DNA from: Gordionus sp. m RMFG-2023
Lineage: Eukaryota > Nematomorpha > Gordioida > Chordodea > Parachordodidae
Assembly: GCF_954871325.1 (NCBI RefSeq)
Contig: NC_088777.1
Location: 24,901,366-24,965,365, forward strand
DNA length: 64,000 nucleotides
Direction of reading: 5' to 3'
Shown: positions 24,700 through 37,319 of the stretch, piece after piece
How positions within the stretch are numbered: position 1 is the first letter of the stretch
How the letters are laid out: each line of letters opens with the position of its first letter
Made by a program: the position numbers and the translations under genes
The notes under the pieces: generated by a model
Told to the model about the DNA's origin: nothing
Seen by the model: the letters and a program-made list of their open reading frames with translations, nothing else
Databases searched by the model: none

Positions 24700-25130
24700 A
24701 TACTTCTCGTTCAACTGACATAATTAAAAACGCTCTAATTTTTTTTGGTCTATATTAGCTCAGCCTATTTTTTATAATTTTTTAATTTACTAAATGTTCT
24801 CTCGCAATTAACCTCCGCAAATGACAAAATTAAAATGTATTCATATGCCAATATAAATTAGTATATGCACTTTTGTGCATATTATAACTTTAAATGATTT
24901 CATACACGCCTATTAAACACTTATTACATTTATTATCAAATCATATTGTAATATTCCATCTTCTACATTTAACTCCTCACTTGTACATATGATATCTTCG
25001 TCCATTCTGCTATTAAATCTTCGTTACGTAATTTAACGCTCAATATATTTGCGAATTGTATCAGTTTTTCCAAGGCATTTTCAGAAATACCTTTACTATT
25101 TATTTCATCAAAATGGCTCATTTAAATTTT
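24700..25130 (-). pseudogene. hAT transposase C-terminal relic
   Basis: On the minus strand the sequence reads SHFDEINSKGISENALEKL near 25.1 kb and, further along, FAEVNCERTFSKLKN near 24.8 kb. The latter matches the hAT dimerisation motif (AxxERSFSKLKxIK) of ZMYM1-like hAT transposases. The frame is broken between these stretches. This is a relic of the transposase of the surrounding or a nested element. Confidence 0.55.
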
Positions 25131-25330
25131 TTTAAGCGGTCACTCGCACTTTTTAAAATAAATAGTCACCTTTCTATTGTACATCTTTATTGAAATTTTA
25201 ATTTAACATGTTTACAATATCTATTTTTACCCATTTGCTTTAAAAAAATTCAAAAATAACGATTATGACAATTGTCACTTTTTTATGGTACATCATCACT
25301 GTATAAAAAAATAACGATGACAAATGCCAT
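25130..25330. repeat. Stray copy of the GACAATTGTCA satellite unit
   Basis: About two units containing AACGATTATGACAATTGTCAC and TGGTACATC, the same family as the arrays at 30.7-35.1 kb, in the orientation of the 33.9-35.1 kb block. It lies inside the foldback element, so the satellite can travel with transposons. Confidence 0.7.
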
Positions 25331-25599
25331 TCCATTAATAATAGTAAGTCAGAATATTATAATTAAAAGAAGCTTTAAATAATTTACCCGCCCATAATTT
25401 TAATATCTACTAAATGTTGTTATTATTATTGGAGTCAACCCTAAAAGCCTTTTGGTCCAAAAAATGATCTGGATATTGGATCAGATAAAAAAAAAGCAAC
25501 CCAAACCTTAGATAGTCCTTTATAAAACGACCCATATTATAGATCGGATCAATAAAATGACCACAACTTTGGGTTGAAGTCGTAAAAAACGACCCGATG

Positions 25600-26040
25600 T
25601 TTGAGTCTGAGTCGAAAACGACCCAACTATTTGTCTTCTAGTCGACTTAAGTATATAACTCGTATAATGACTTAAATTGGAAGTCTAAAAACAAATGTTT
25701 TATTAATTAATACTAACTAATTTAAAATCTTCGTCCTTTAGTCGACTCTAGTTCATAGAATTATTCGTCCTTTAGTCGACTTGAGTTTATAGAACTATTC
25801 GTCCTCTAGTCGACAGAATATATTTCGTATTCACGACTCAAGTTGAAAGTCTAAAGTTTAAAATAAAAAAACAGAACAAATGTTTTATTAATTAATAATA
25901 ACTAATCAAGTTCATAGAACTATTCGTCCTCTAGTCGACTTAGTCCATTGAACTATTCGTCCTCTAGTCGACTCAAGTTTAAAGACTTGAGTTCACGATT
26001 TGAGTTGGTCGACTTATTCGACTAATGACTAGAGACTCTA
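25600..26040. repeat. GTCGAC-containing subrepeat array (CGTCCTCTAGTCGAC)
   Basis: Repeated TTCGTCCTCTAGTCGACT with intervening AAGTTCATAGAACTA text. The same unit builds the arms of the 42.0-49.3 kb foldback, so the two elements are related. Confidence 0.8.
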
Positions 26041-27019
26041 CTTTTTAACAACACTACTCATACGTTTATAATGGCAATAAAAATACCTGAAGATATTTTG
26101 GCCTAGTTTTTATAGTATTTTTATAATTATTTAACTTTGAATTAATAAAATTTGCATTTTATATTTTTTTGTTAAAAATATTATAATTAAAGCAACGTTT
26201 TTCATGAGCAGTTCAGTTATATAAGTAAACTTCTTTTTTCCGGTCATGGGATACTTTATTTGAATATTTACTGATATGATATGATGTCAAAATATATTAG
26301 CAAATAATTAATTTTTTAAAAAGGTAAAATAAATAAAGGTGAAAAATTGTAGAAATATAATTTACGGGAAAGGATAGGGGATAAAAAAAATGAAGCTTGG
26401 AAAATGGAAGTTTATTCAATGGAAGAGATGAAGCTTAGATAGTTGGAACGAATTATATCAAATATTTTCCCCTCCACCAGGTTAAACTCATATTTACCAT
26501 ATTAAGACAGAACTAGACTTATTTGATACATAAAATTAATCCTGCCCCCTCCCCCCTTAGTAATAGCTTCACCCATCGAGAGGTAGCGAGTTTTTTAAAT
26601 TATCTATCAATTGATACCTCTAATAATCATATATTTATATACTTTAATAAGTTTAATAAGAAATATTAAAATATATGTGTCTGTGCTAGGGGTTCATGCC
26701 ATAGCTGATTTAGTCGATTTTAAAGCCAAATGTCAGGTCTGGGTATTAAACATCCAACAATTAATAACACTAATATAAGCAATCGAGTTTCATAAAATTT
26801 AAGTTAACCTGTTGTGTTCACGACTCAAATTCATAACTCGAGCCGCGACTCAAGGTGATATCACGACTCAACTTCATAACTCGAGTCGTGACTGAGTTAT
26901 AGCGACTTCGACTCGGAGTCGAGAGAACTCGACTATTTAACAACACTAGAAACCTTTAAAGCGAATACATTAGAGCGAAAATTTTATAGCGAAAACTATT
27001 TCACGAAATTTAACGCGGC

Positions 27020-27300
27020 CTATTATTATTTTTTATTTTTATTAAAATAATTTATTTTATATACATTTAATGTTAATATTTTATTAATAAATATTATATA
27101 AATACTTTAATATTTACTTTATGAACTTATTATTATTTATGATATATTATAATTTAGAAACATATTAAAATATATCATTATAATAATAAGATATTATTAC
27201 ATTATTAGTAAAATAATTTAATAAAATAAAATAACATAGATTAATTATACATTAGCATAAATTTAGCGCTAACATTATAATAATATGCAACAAAATGGCC
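27020..27300. other. AT-rich spacer
   Basis: TATA-rich sequence with no recognised feature between the foldback element and the LINE. Confidence 0.35.
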
Positions 27301-27309
27301 AAAGTCTAT

Positions 27310-29275
27310 ACTATGCATAGGATGTTCAATTACGGCGTTTCGGATATTGAAAAAATAAAGCTGAGATAATTGTATTTTACTATGTTTATGGCTAATCGTT
27401 GGCGTAGGTAAAATCCCTCGTTGGGATCCTCTGTCCTAGCAGAGATCCGTTTTCCTAGCTATTTAAAGAAGTCTCGGGCATGAGAGCCGAACGAAGTTAA
27501 GGTAGTGGCGATTGATGGTAGGAATGTATAATTGACGGGATGGCGAATATTTAGCTAATTTATTCGCCTCGGCATCTAGTATGGCATCTCTATTTATATT
27601 GGAAGGGGCAAGAGGATCGATGCATGAGAAATATCAAGTTAGGAATTCCCCCCTCTTCCAAGGGATTATAGTCGAACTATTGGGCCGCTTACCATCTGAA
27701 TTGTAAAGGCCAGTAGGTTCGAGGATTGATGGGATGCTGGCGGATTTTAAGGCCCTGGCAATGGTATCATTGCATTTTGAATGCCTAATGAATCTGCCTT
27801 TACAGCGCTTGCAGTGTAGAGAGTGACGGTTTTTGGAGTTGACCGACGTTTGACAGAGGATACAGTTAAAGGTATTACCATATCGCAATTCAGTCTAAGA
27901 CCGATGGCGTGACGTAACTCATCATTGCTTAGGAGCTGGTCAAGGTTTCGGGATGGGAAGGCTTCAAGAAATTCGTATCCACTACCTTCGGAAATGGAGA
28001 AGAGTAGAGAATGGTCCTCTGGTTGGCTCCTCGATTTAAGGAATGCAACGGAGTTGCCAACTAGAGGTTTATCCCAATCCTTCTGTAATGCCGACGATGG
28101 AGGATCGACTAATGAGAGGGACTTCCATAGCTCAATTGCCTGTTGGAGTAAGGGGTCAGGATGTTTTGTTAGCGTTTGAATGATGGGCTCGCAGGACAAG
28201 CGAGAGGATATGAACGCACTAACAGAAACTAGGGAAGGTTACCTTATACCAATACCGCCGGATTTGGTTGGTAAGGTAGCCTGTAGGCATGATAACTCCC
28301 CAAATTTAAGATTGAGTATATCTTCTGTTAGGCGTTTAATCTCCAGTTCATGTGAAGCGAGGTTGACGTCATATTGAAAGATCCGAGACGCTCGAAGTGT
28401 ATATAAAATTCTTGGAATTAAAAGGTAGTTCTTTAATAAGAAGAAAGCTTGGTGAGCTGTGAGGCGAGATAGTGTATCTCTCATATCTCTCGTAGAATAT
28501 CGGCAAAGAACTTGGTAAAGGACTCGTCTTTACCTACTGGAGATCCGAGATGTGTTAAAACGTTCAATGGTGTATGATTGAACATAGTATCGTGGTTAAG
28601 GTCAATGATTCCAAGAGGACAATATTCGCTTTTGTCTTGATTAACTCGAAGTCCCAAACTTTTCTCGCTGGATTTTATTATTTGGATTGCCTTCGTGACT
28701 TCAGTCGGTGGGCCGCCTAGTATGCCATTGTCGATATACCAGTTATGGAGATTTAGTTGGGTCAGGGATTTTTTGCTGGTAGGATCAGGAACTTGTAAGG
28801 TAATAAAGGCAAATGACAGGGTGTCTAGCCAGTGTCTTACAGAAGAATAATTATTTAACAAGGAAGTCAAGTTTTTTGACAGGTGTCTCGCAACTTGAAG
28901 CCTTGCTCGTTTAGGTATTCGTGAAATTTCAAATGGTTTTGGTGTCGTTAGAAATATTTCTACATTTGAGTCGGCTGGGTCAAACGTCGAAGCATTTGTG
29001 ACAGTTAAGGTAGGGATTATTGGGTGAGTGAGAACATCAGTCAATGATGTGGGAATGGTGACTATGGGTTGTTTAGTTGTGAGGGCAAGGGCAGAGAAGA
29101 CATTAAGGGTTCTAGGAATTGCTGGTGATAAGATGGGTAGCCCAGATTGAGGACACTTTATTTTATGGTTACTATGAGATGGCAATAGCCCCAATTTGGT
29201 TACTTTAATAAGTTTATTGCATAATGGGCAGTTGCATTTGGTAGGTGCTGTGCTGAGATCTGGTAGGCTCATGGA
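27310..29275 (-). pseudogene. RLE-type LINE (R2/Dong-like), internally deleted
   Basis: Minus strand, reading from 29275. The N-terminal zinc-finger-like part is CPLCNKLIKV...HSNHKIKCP. After about 190 residues the frame jumps into a reverse-transcriptase palm, HNWYIDNGILGGPPTEV, followed by GLRVNQDKSEYC, so most of the RT fingers and palm are missing. Next come the thumb/linker (AHQAFFLLKNYLLIPRILY, TLPTKSGGIGIR) and a C-terminal CxxC...HxxxC finger (CILCQTS...HSLHC) with KRPNSSTIIPW, matching the restriction-like endonuclease signature (K/R)PD. Both the YxDD-type motif (YIDN) and the endonuclease motif (KRPN) have Asp to Asn changes. At least two frame breaks separate the pieces, and beyond 27630 the frame is lost although homologous text (SPSRQLYIP, QRLAINIVKYN) continues to about 27310. 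Its GC content is higher than that of its surroundings. It is dead; clade assignment within RLE LINEs is uncertain. Confidence 0.7.
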
Positions 29276-29365
29276 TTAGGAATTTTTTTCATATTTAAGG
29301 TAAAGGTGAATATCATTATTGTTAAAAATCACAGATGTTATGGATAAATCTATGTATTGTTCTGT

Positions 29366-30075
29366 AAATTAAAATTCATATAAGTAGAGTGTGAAGAGAT
29401 TTTTGTTGACAATTGTCATAAATTATATAATCTATTTACTAATAAATTTAAAATTTTCTTTCTGGAATGATTTTATAATTTTCATTGTCCATCTTTAAAT
29501 CAGTTTATTATATGTGATCATGATATGTAAGTTTTGATTGCAAAGATGGTTTTACAATGGGGTAATTTATCTATATCATTAGTAATGGCATTATTGTGTT
29601 GTGGGAATTGAGATGAAGAGAAAGAAATACTAATGGTGAGTGGAACCAGAGTGTGTATGTATACTTGAACACCAAGATGCAATATAGTGGTATAATATGC
29701 CTCAAGGAGGGAAAACCTTTAAGGTTAAAATTCACGAATATGTTTATGGCAAAATTTATATATTGTTCTGTAAATTAAAGTTCAAAATTCATAAAAGTAG
29801 GATATGATGAAATTTTTGCTGACAAATGCCATTAATTATATAATCCATTTACTGATAAATTTAAATTTTTCTATCTGGAATATTTCTATAATTTTTATTT
29901 TCTATCTTCAAATCAGTTTATTATATGTGATCATGATATAAAATCTTTGATTGCAAAAAAAAAGGTTTCATAAAGGGGTAATTGATCTATATTATTAGTG
30001 ATAGTATTATTGTATTGTGGGAATTATGATGAAGAAGGAGAAATGCTGATGGTGAGTGGAACTAGAGTGTGTATA
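29366..30075. repeat. Direct repeat of about 300 bp, two copies
   Basis: About 29366-29660 and 29774-30075 share TCAGTTTATTATATGTGATC, GATTGCAAA, TTATTGTGTTGTGGGAATT or close variants, and ATGGTGAGTGGAAC. The copies differ by scattered substitutions. No coding frame. A short C-run/A-run lies at about 30179-30201. Confidence 0.8.
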
Positions 30076-30719
30076 CTAAATATATAATAATGAGATTTTT
30101 ATTGCATCTCATCTTCAGGTTTGCATAGTTAAACTAGTTGTTCTTATTGTATTCTCAATTCATACAGCTGTAAAACCGACCCCCCCCCCCAAAAAAAAAA
30201 AATATTTTATTTATCAACAAATAAACATATGATATGATTTATATTTTTTATTTATATTATAATATTTTGAAATGAAATGAAATAAGATTATTATAATATG
30301 AAAATGGATTTCTTTTATTTGATGTTTTTCTAATAAAAAAAAATGATATGCTACTATTGTAATATTATTTTTGTTACAATTTATTAGTGATTTTCACGAT
30401 CAAAATTTTAAAAAAATATTTTTGAAGTTCAAAAAGATTTTTGAATATATTTTGATAAAAATTTTAAATCTTCTTTGTAAATAAATCTTTTTTAAGAATT
30501 CTTTTACAATTTTTTAGGTGAAATATTTTATAGTTTTTTTTTATAATTTATGTAAAATTATCTATTTTTTAAGTATATTAAAAGAGATGGGTTTTCTAAA
30601 TAATTTTTTTTAAATAATTTTAATTTTTTTATTTAACTTATTTATGTTGTTTTATATGGTCTTTTTAAGAAAATAATTGAATCTGACAATTTTTATATTC
30701 GTTATTGAAGAAGTTCCTT

Positions 30720-31430
30720 GGAAAAATGACAATTATCATAATCGGTGTTTATTAATTTTTTACGGTAAAATATGTATTTTTAACATGTTAAATAAAAATT
30801 TCAATTAAGATACACCATATAAAAGTGACAATTATCATAATCGTTATTTTTAAAGTTTTTTAAATTTTTTTGATGCAAATATGTAAAAATATAGATTGTA
30901 AACTTGTTAAATTAAAATTTCTTGAAGATGTACCATGGAAAAGTGACAAATGGGCCAAAATAAGTATTGATCATAACATGTTTAAATAAAACTTCAGTGA
31001 GGATGTACCCAAGATAGGTGACAATTGTCATAATCGTTATTTTTAAAGTTTTTGGAATTTTCTTGATGCGAATGGGTAAAAATATAAATTGCTAACATGT
31101 TTAAATAAAATTTCAGTGAAGATGTACCCTAGATAAGTGACAATTAGCATAATCGTTGTTTTTAAAGTTTTTTAAAATTTTTTGATGCAAATGGGGATTG
31201 TAAAAATGTCAAATTAAAATTTTATGAAGATGTACCATATAAAATTGACAATTGTCATAATCTTTATTTTTAAAAGTTTTTTCTAAAATAATATTTCAAT
31301 GAAGATGTACCCTAGATAAGTGACAATAGTCATAATCGTTATTTTTAAAGTTTTTGAATTTTTTTGACGCAAATGGACAAAAATATAAATTGTTAACATG
31401 TTAAAATAAAATTTCAGTCGAAACAAAAAA
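30720..31430 (+). repeat. GACAATTGTCA satellite, forward block
   Basis: About six degenerate units (about 65-125 bp) with the order GAAGATGTACC, AGTGACAATTGTCATAATCG, TTATTTTTAAAGTTTTT, GATGCAAATGGGTAAAAATAT and AACATGTTAAA. Each unit holds the short palindrome TGACAATTGTCA. Confidence 0.85.
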
Positions 31431-31759
31431 AACAAATAGATATTTTTATGCTTACAATCGTTGTTCCTTTTATCCTGCTAAAAATTTGATAAAAATATGC
31501 TAAGTGATTATTAAAGATAGTTGTAACCTATGTTAAATTCTAAACTTTTAAGATATGGATTCACAATCTTATTCCTTTAATTAATAACTTTTAATTCCAC
31601 ATTATAAAAAAGTATAACCCTGCATTCAAAGTTAGCAAATATCTTTGTATACTCGTGGCAAAATAGTGCTGAGTCTGATTTTAGGGTAGCATTTTTTATA
31701 AAAAGAACTTAAATCCTATAAATTTAATATTAAGATTATATTTTTATAAACATATGGTT

Positions 31760-34700
31760 AAAATGGATTACAATCTATATTTTAACCCATTTGCATCAAA
31801 AAAATTCAAAAAGTAACGATTATAACAATTGTCACTTTTCAATGGTACATCTTCATAAAATTTTAATTTAGCATGCTCACAATCTATATTTTTACCCATT
31901 TGCAACAAAAAAATTCAAAAAACTTTATTAACAACGATATGACAAATGTAACTTATCTATGGTACATCTTCACTGAAATTTTATTTTAACATGTAAGCAA
32001 TTTATATTTTTGCCCATTTGCGTCTAAAAAATTCAAAAAATTTAAAAAATAACGATTATGACAATTGTCACTTTTCTATGGTGCATCCTTATGAAATTTT
32101 AATTTAACAGTTTACAATCTATATTTTTACCAATTTGCGTCAGGGGCGTCGCTAGCCTTCACAATCTCAGGGGGAAAAAAATTTAATGGGGGGCGAAGCC
32201 CCCCATACTCCCCACTTTGCCGGCCTTCGGACGGGTTTTATATTAATATAAAATACTTTTTTAAAATTTGTTAACTCTGAACAATCATTCTGATTTTCAT
32301 ATTTTGTTATTTATTATATTATGCATACAAAATAAACTGGTATATAAAAAATCACATAATGCAATAATATAATTCTTAGAAACTTACATTGACAAAAGGT
32401 TATCAAACTAGTATAATTCTCTGTAACCATTTTAGACAATTTTTATAGAATGGACTAATAAGGAAAAATTTATAGGCCTAAACCAAATTAATAATTTTTG
32501 TAGGAGAGAGTATAAACGACCAATCTAAATCATAAAACTATTTGGTGGTTAGAGCTTCCTCTTAGATGAAATTATGGAAGCTAGATAAGTAATTGTGAGA
32601 TATTAAATTTCTAAAAGATTATCTTCCATTTTAAATGGTATATAAACGACTACACAGTTGACCATTATTGTTTATCTAAAATATACAATTATTATATGCT
32701 CTCAGCTGTAATAGTAATAATCTTAAATTACATAGCAACACAAATAATAGATGCTGGTTAATTTGCAGTAATATCCATGACACTTACGATGTAAACTAAT
32801 ATCATTTATTATGTTGGATAAATTGATAAAATCACTAAAAATCTTTGGAAGAAATAATTATGCAAATATATTGAAGTCTGGAGTTATTTACACGGCAATG
32901 CCATATTAGAAATGAAACATTTTCTAACTATAAAATAAGGACCAGAATGATATGATGAAACAATTAAAATTTTATATATTGTCGCACCACCTTGGTATAT
33001 TATATCTTAAAATAATAGTAGTTTGTAATAATATCAAAAATATACTTGTATTAAAAATTTAACTCAAGACTGTTTTTCGAAAAAGAAAAATATATATTTT
33101 CTAAAAACACGTAAAAAAAGAGAAGAAAAGATATCAAATTTATTACATCTATTGCAGGATGAATAATAAAATGTTTAATTTTAAAACTCATATATAACTA
33201 AATAGATGGCGTTAAATACTTGAATGCAATTTGTTATTATATTTATTATCAAAACCATTTATTAGTAAAATTTATAATAATATTAACTATATTATATTAA
33301 ATAACTGTCAAATACGTCTATAAAAGTGGCATTATATCTAATATTTTATAAACAACTGTATATAGTAGAGGATTAAAAACTATATGTCTACTATAAAGAA
33401 ATCTCTTATACTTATTTGGACCTTGAAAATATTTTTAAGATATAATAATAAAATTTCAAAATAAATATACAGTTGATTAATCATTTTGAACTCGGCTAAT
33501 TACAATATTAAATTTGTTAATTTTCAAATAATATATGATTAAATTTATTTAATTAGGGTTAAATAATAATTTAAATAATAAAAGTCAATTAAATTTCAAC
33601 TGTTAAAGCTAAATTAATATTTAGTGAGTTATTGATATTATATTTTTAATACAGAATTTGATTGCAATCTGACATAGTGAAAATATAATTTATATGTATT
33701 AATCTAATCTAATAATTAAAAAAATATTCATTTAATAAAAATTTAAATAGTCTTATTAATTTCTAAATAATAAAATTATATCGATATATTACTTAATGGA
33801 ATTATAAAAGAAATCATTCAGTGGGCAATCAAAAAAATTTATTTTTAGTTCAAGGGGATATTAAGGAGCCATTAAAATAATTTTTCTTATGCTTCAGGGG
33901 GATATTCAAAATTTTTAGGGGGCTTGAGACCCTGTGAGCCCACCCCCTAGCGACACCACTGATTTACGTCAAAAAAATTCAAAAAACTATATAACAATTA
34001 TGACAATTGTCGCTTATTTTGGGTACATCTTCACTGAAACTTTATTTAAACATGTTAGCAATACTTATTTTAGCCCATTTACTTCAAAAAAAATCATAAA
34101 GTTATAAAATAACGATTATGACAATTGTCACTTTTCTATTACATCTTCATGAAATTTTAATTTAACATGTGTACAATCTATGTTTTTACCCATTTTCGTC
34201 AAAAATATTCAAAAAACTTTAAAAATAACGATTTTGACAATTGTCACTTATCTAGAATATGTTATTAATACTTATTTTGGTCCATTTACGTCAAAAAAAG
34301 TTTAGAAATAATGATTATGATAATTGACACATATATAGGGTACATCTTCAACTGAAGTTTTATTTAAACATTCTAGCAATACTACCCATTTTGCAAAAAA
34401 ATTCAAAAATAAAAAATAACGATTATGACAACTGTCACTTATCTAGGGTACATTTTCACTGAAATTTTATTTAAACATGTTAGCAATATTTATTTTAGCC
34501 CATTTACGTCAAAGAAAGTTATAAAATAACGATTATGACAATTGTCACTTTTCTATGGTACATCTTCATGAAATTCTAATTTAACATGTTTACAATCTAT
34601 ATTTTTACCCATTTGAGTTAAAAAAAATACAAAAAACTTTAAAAATAACGATTTTGACAATTGTCACTTATCTAGGGTACATCTTCGCTAAAGGTTTATT

Positions 34701-35130
34701 TAAATATGTTATCAATACTTATTTTGGCCAATTTAAGTCAAAAAAAGTTTAAAAATAATGATTATGATAATTATCATATATCAAGGGTACATTTTCACTG
34801 AAGTTTTATTTAAACATACTAGCAATACTTTTTTAACCCATTTTGGTCAAAAAACTTTAAAAATAACGATTATGACAATTGTCACTTTTCAATGGTACAT
34901 CTTAATGAAATTTGAATTTAGCATGTTTACAATCTATATTTTTACCCATTTGCGTTAAAAAAATTTAAAAAAGTTTAAAAATAATAATCATGATAATTGT
35001 CACTTATCCAGGGCACATCTTCACTGAAGTTTTATTTACACATACTAGCAATACTTATTTTAACCCATTTTGGTCAGAAAAATTCCAAAAACTTTAAAAT
35101 AACGATTATGACAATTGTCACTTTCAATAA
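31760..35130 (-). repeat. GACAATTGTCA satellite, reverse block (split by a hAT)
   Basis: The same unit as the 30.7-31.4 kb block but on the other strand, with a period of about 110-125 bp. Units lie at 31.76-32.14 kb and 33.96-35.13 kb; the gap is the hAT element 32141-33961. The orientation switch falls in the 31.43-31.76 kb spacer, so the whole array is a large imperfect palindrome. Confidence 0.85.
32141..33961. mobile_element. Non-autonomous hAT, 1.82 kb, with target duplication
   Basis: The left end is CAGGGGCGTCGCTAG and the right end, read inward, is CAGTGGTGTCGCTAG, a 15-bp inverted repeat with two mismatches. The flanks are ATTTGCGT (32133-32140) and ATTTACGT (33962-33969), an 8-bp duplication with one mismatch, as expected for hAT. 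Subterminal G-rich stretches (GGGGGGCGAAGCCCCCC on the left, AGGGGGCTTGAGACCC on the right) also pair loosely. The interior is AT-rich with no transposase. The target is a satellite unit, which gives an independent check on the insertion point. Confidence 0.88.
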
Positions 35131-35289
35131 TTTCCCCAATCCAATTTGCTTCATAATATGTTATAAGATTATATATGACCCTTTCATTATCTTGATAGAA
35201 TGGTGTTTGCATCATCCATGGGAACAAATGCAAGAGAGAGCATTTGTTTAATTTTTATAGACCACTCATATCCTGCATCTTTATCTAAA

Positions 35290-36115
35290 TAATGTGCTAA
35301 TAATGTGCTAATAACTCGCCATCACTCTGTATATGTCTCCAAATCGCTTTAGTCATATTGAAAAAACACCCTCTTACAGTTATTGACGGAAATGAATGTG
35401 TAAAGGCATTTATTTCCGCCTGCTCAAAATCGATAATTACCGATATAGGACTTAGATTATTTTCTAATCTTTTTATCTCATCCAAGACCCTTAATCTGGG
35501 TTTTATTTGGTAATAGCGCAAAAATTGTGGATACAATCGTTTTATGATATAGGACATGGAGGGTCCAAAGTTGGTGAAAAATTAAGGGGGTTATCTTAAA
35601 TGTGCCATCTGCATACCGACTGCTTTCCGCCATCACTGTATGGTTTTGGGCGGTGGCGAATATCAAAATTCTTGGCAGTTCCGGTTGCAAATGCTTGCTG
35701 TCATATTGAAGGAATGGCAACCCTGAACATGTTATTCTATAGATATCGGGCAAATATAGATCATAACTGTTCTTCGGGTAATGTAATGGAGAACCTATAA
35801 GCGATCTAGCCCGCTGAATGGTCCGCTTTATTGGCGCGATGGGTGGAAGGGCAGCATAAAGGAATGGGGAACCCCCTGCTAATGCAATGCTTATAATTTT
35901 TTGAGGTCGTCTTTTAATATTATTTTAGCATTCGGTTTTTAATATCTCAGTACCATCTAACACATGATTATGATTATCTATATGAAGAATTACTTCTTCA
36001 TTTAATGTATGGCACCGCCCTTTGCAATGGATAGGTATACTTTCCAATAATTTATAAGACTCAACACATTTCCATATTGTATTTTGATTTATAGTTCTCT
36101 CTTTCCTGAATATGC
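35290..36115 (-). pseudogene. MULE transposase relic with FLYWCH-like zinc finger
   Basis: Minus strand. Near 36.1-35.95 kb the translation shows WKCVESYKLL, HCKGRCHTL and HIDNHNHVL, the W-x-C...C-x-G-R...H-N-H pattern of a FLYWCH finger. After a broken linker (APIKRTIQRARS) comes a MULE-type DDE domain: YADGTFKITP (first catalytic Asp), LHVLYHKTIVSTIFALLPNKT, then in another frame EIKRLENNLSPISVIIDFEQAEINAF (second Asp) and VRGCFFNMTKAIWRHIQ. The third acidic residue is not found. At least one stop in the linker and one frame change near LLPNKT make it dead. FLYWCH plus MULE is a known animal transposon arrangement. Terminal repeats were not identified. Confidence 0.7.
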
Positions 36116-36920
36116 ATTAATCATGAACAAGTTGTTTTGACCCACATTCACTTATAAAATATTTTAAAGGCATTCTTAATTCTCAATTTATAATGATTAA
36201 ATTATGGAAAAAAATTATAAAGATTAAATTATGGAAGGAAAAGAAAAAAAATAAAGTTTTTACTAACTTTTTAAGATTTTAAAATGCAAGAAAGGACAAA
36301 ATTTCAAGATAAAATATCTATTTATTAATTTTTTGTCAATAGTTAGGCGAAAAAAATAAAAAATTAAAAAAAGGAAATTTGGATTTTATGTTTTTTAGAA
36401 TGTAAACTTTTATTTTTATTGTTGAGAAAAATAATGATTGAATTCTTTAAAATTGTTAAACAAAAAGAGAAAATTCCAAAATAAAGTATAATATTTATTT
36501 TTTTGTTGTCTAAAATTAGGCGTGAAAGGGGATTTAAGATTTAACATAATAGTATTTATCAGGGGGGTATTTTGGGTCTATTTTTAAAAACGGTTGATTA
36601 AGATTGTAGCCAAAATAATATAAGATTAGAGATGAAAGTCAAATCTATCTTTTTCTTTCTTCCTTCTATGCGCAAAATCTCCAGGCTTAAATAATATTGG
36701 CTACATATCAACACACCTTATAATGTGGTAAATTGGTCCATTAAAGAAATAGGTATAAATATTAGTTAATTTTTTTCGATATTACACATTTAGTAAATGA
36801 AATTGAGATTTTTGTAAAAATAAATATGAAGACATAATTAATAATACCAACATTCAAAATGACTTCTATTATTACTTATATTTTTATGCTAAGTAATTTA
36901 TAATAAATTGCAACTGTAAT
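36116..36920. other. AT-rich stretch, nothing recognised
   Basis: A/T homopolymer-rich. No exon or family was recognised. A short piece near 36.66-36.71 kb resembles text at about 59.51-59.54 kb (GCAAAATCT-CAGGCTT), a hint of a dispersed repeat. Confidence 0.35.
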
Positions 36921-36923
36921 AGA

Positions 36924-37035
36924 TACGCGCCGAATTGTCGCTGCGCCGTATTGACACCGCGCCGAATTGTCGTTGCGCCCAATTGTCGCTGCGCCGAATT
37001 GTCGCTGCGCTGAATTGTCGGCGCGCCGAATTGAC
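36924..37035. repeat. GC-richer minisatellite (GCGCCGAATTGTCGCT)
   Basis: About six to seven copies of a 15-17 bp unit GCGCCGAATTGTCGCT with variants (GCGCCGTATTGACACC, GCGCTGAATTGTCGGC). It stands out sharply from the AT-rich background. Confidence 0.85.
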
Positions 37036-37319
37036 GTGGAACCATTATTAAGTTATATAATATTATTTAAAATATTGCTCTAACCTTATTTATTCTTGAG
37101 ATAATTGAAAATTAATGAAGTGAATTTTGTCAAAAATGTACCATTTTCCGCTCTTTAAACCTCCATGTCTTCGCGAGTAGGGGTGTAAGGAAGTAAAATT
37201 CATTTTTTTTCTTAATTGTATATAATACCAATACAAAATTTAAAAAGACGAATTATTTAAAAAATAATGTATTTATTTTATTTTTTCAATCTTAGATGCT
37301 TACAATTTATTATATCTAT

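Larger units (their letters stand above)
23245..26948. mobile_element. Foldback-like hAT element, 3.7 kb
   Basis: The ends are TAGTGTTGTTAAACGACTC and, read from the other side, TAGTGTTGTTAAATAGTCGAG. Arms of about 500 bp are inverted copies: a segment with GATAGCTAATTAG...GCTACCTC near 23.6-23.7 kb reappears inverted near 26.57-26.62 kb. Between them is an array of CGTCCTCTAGTCGAC units (25.6-26.0 kb). GAAACC occurs at both outer borders, an imperfect target duplication. It was inserted in a CGCGAA repeat. A decayed hAT coding piece lies inside (24.7-25.13 kb). Confidence 0.65.

Noticed and set aside
27925-28377. Plus-strand open frames over the LINE
   Set aside because: They lie antisense to recognised reverse-transcriptase and endonuclease text and have no homology of their own.
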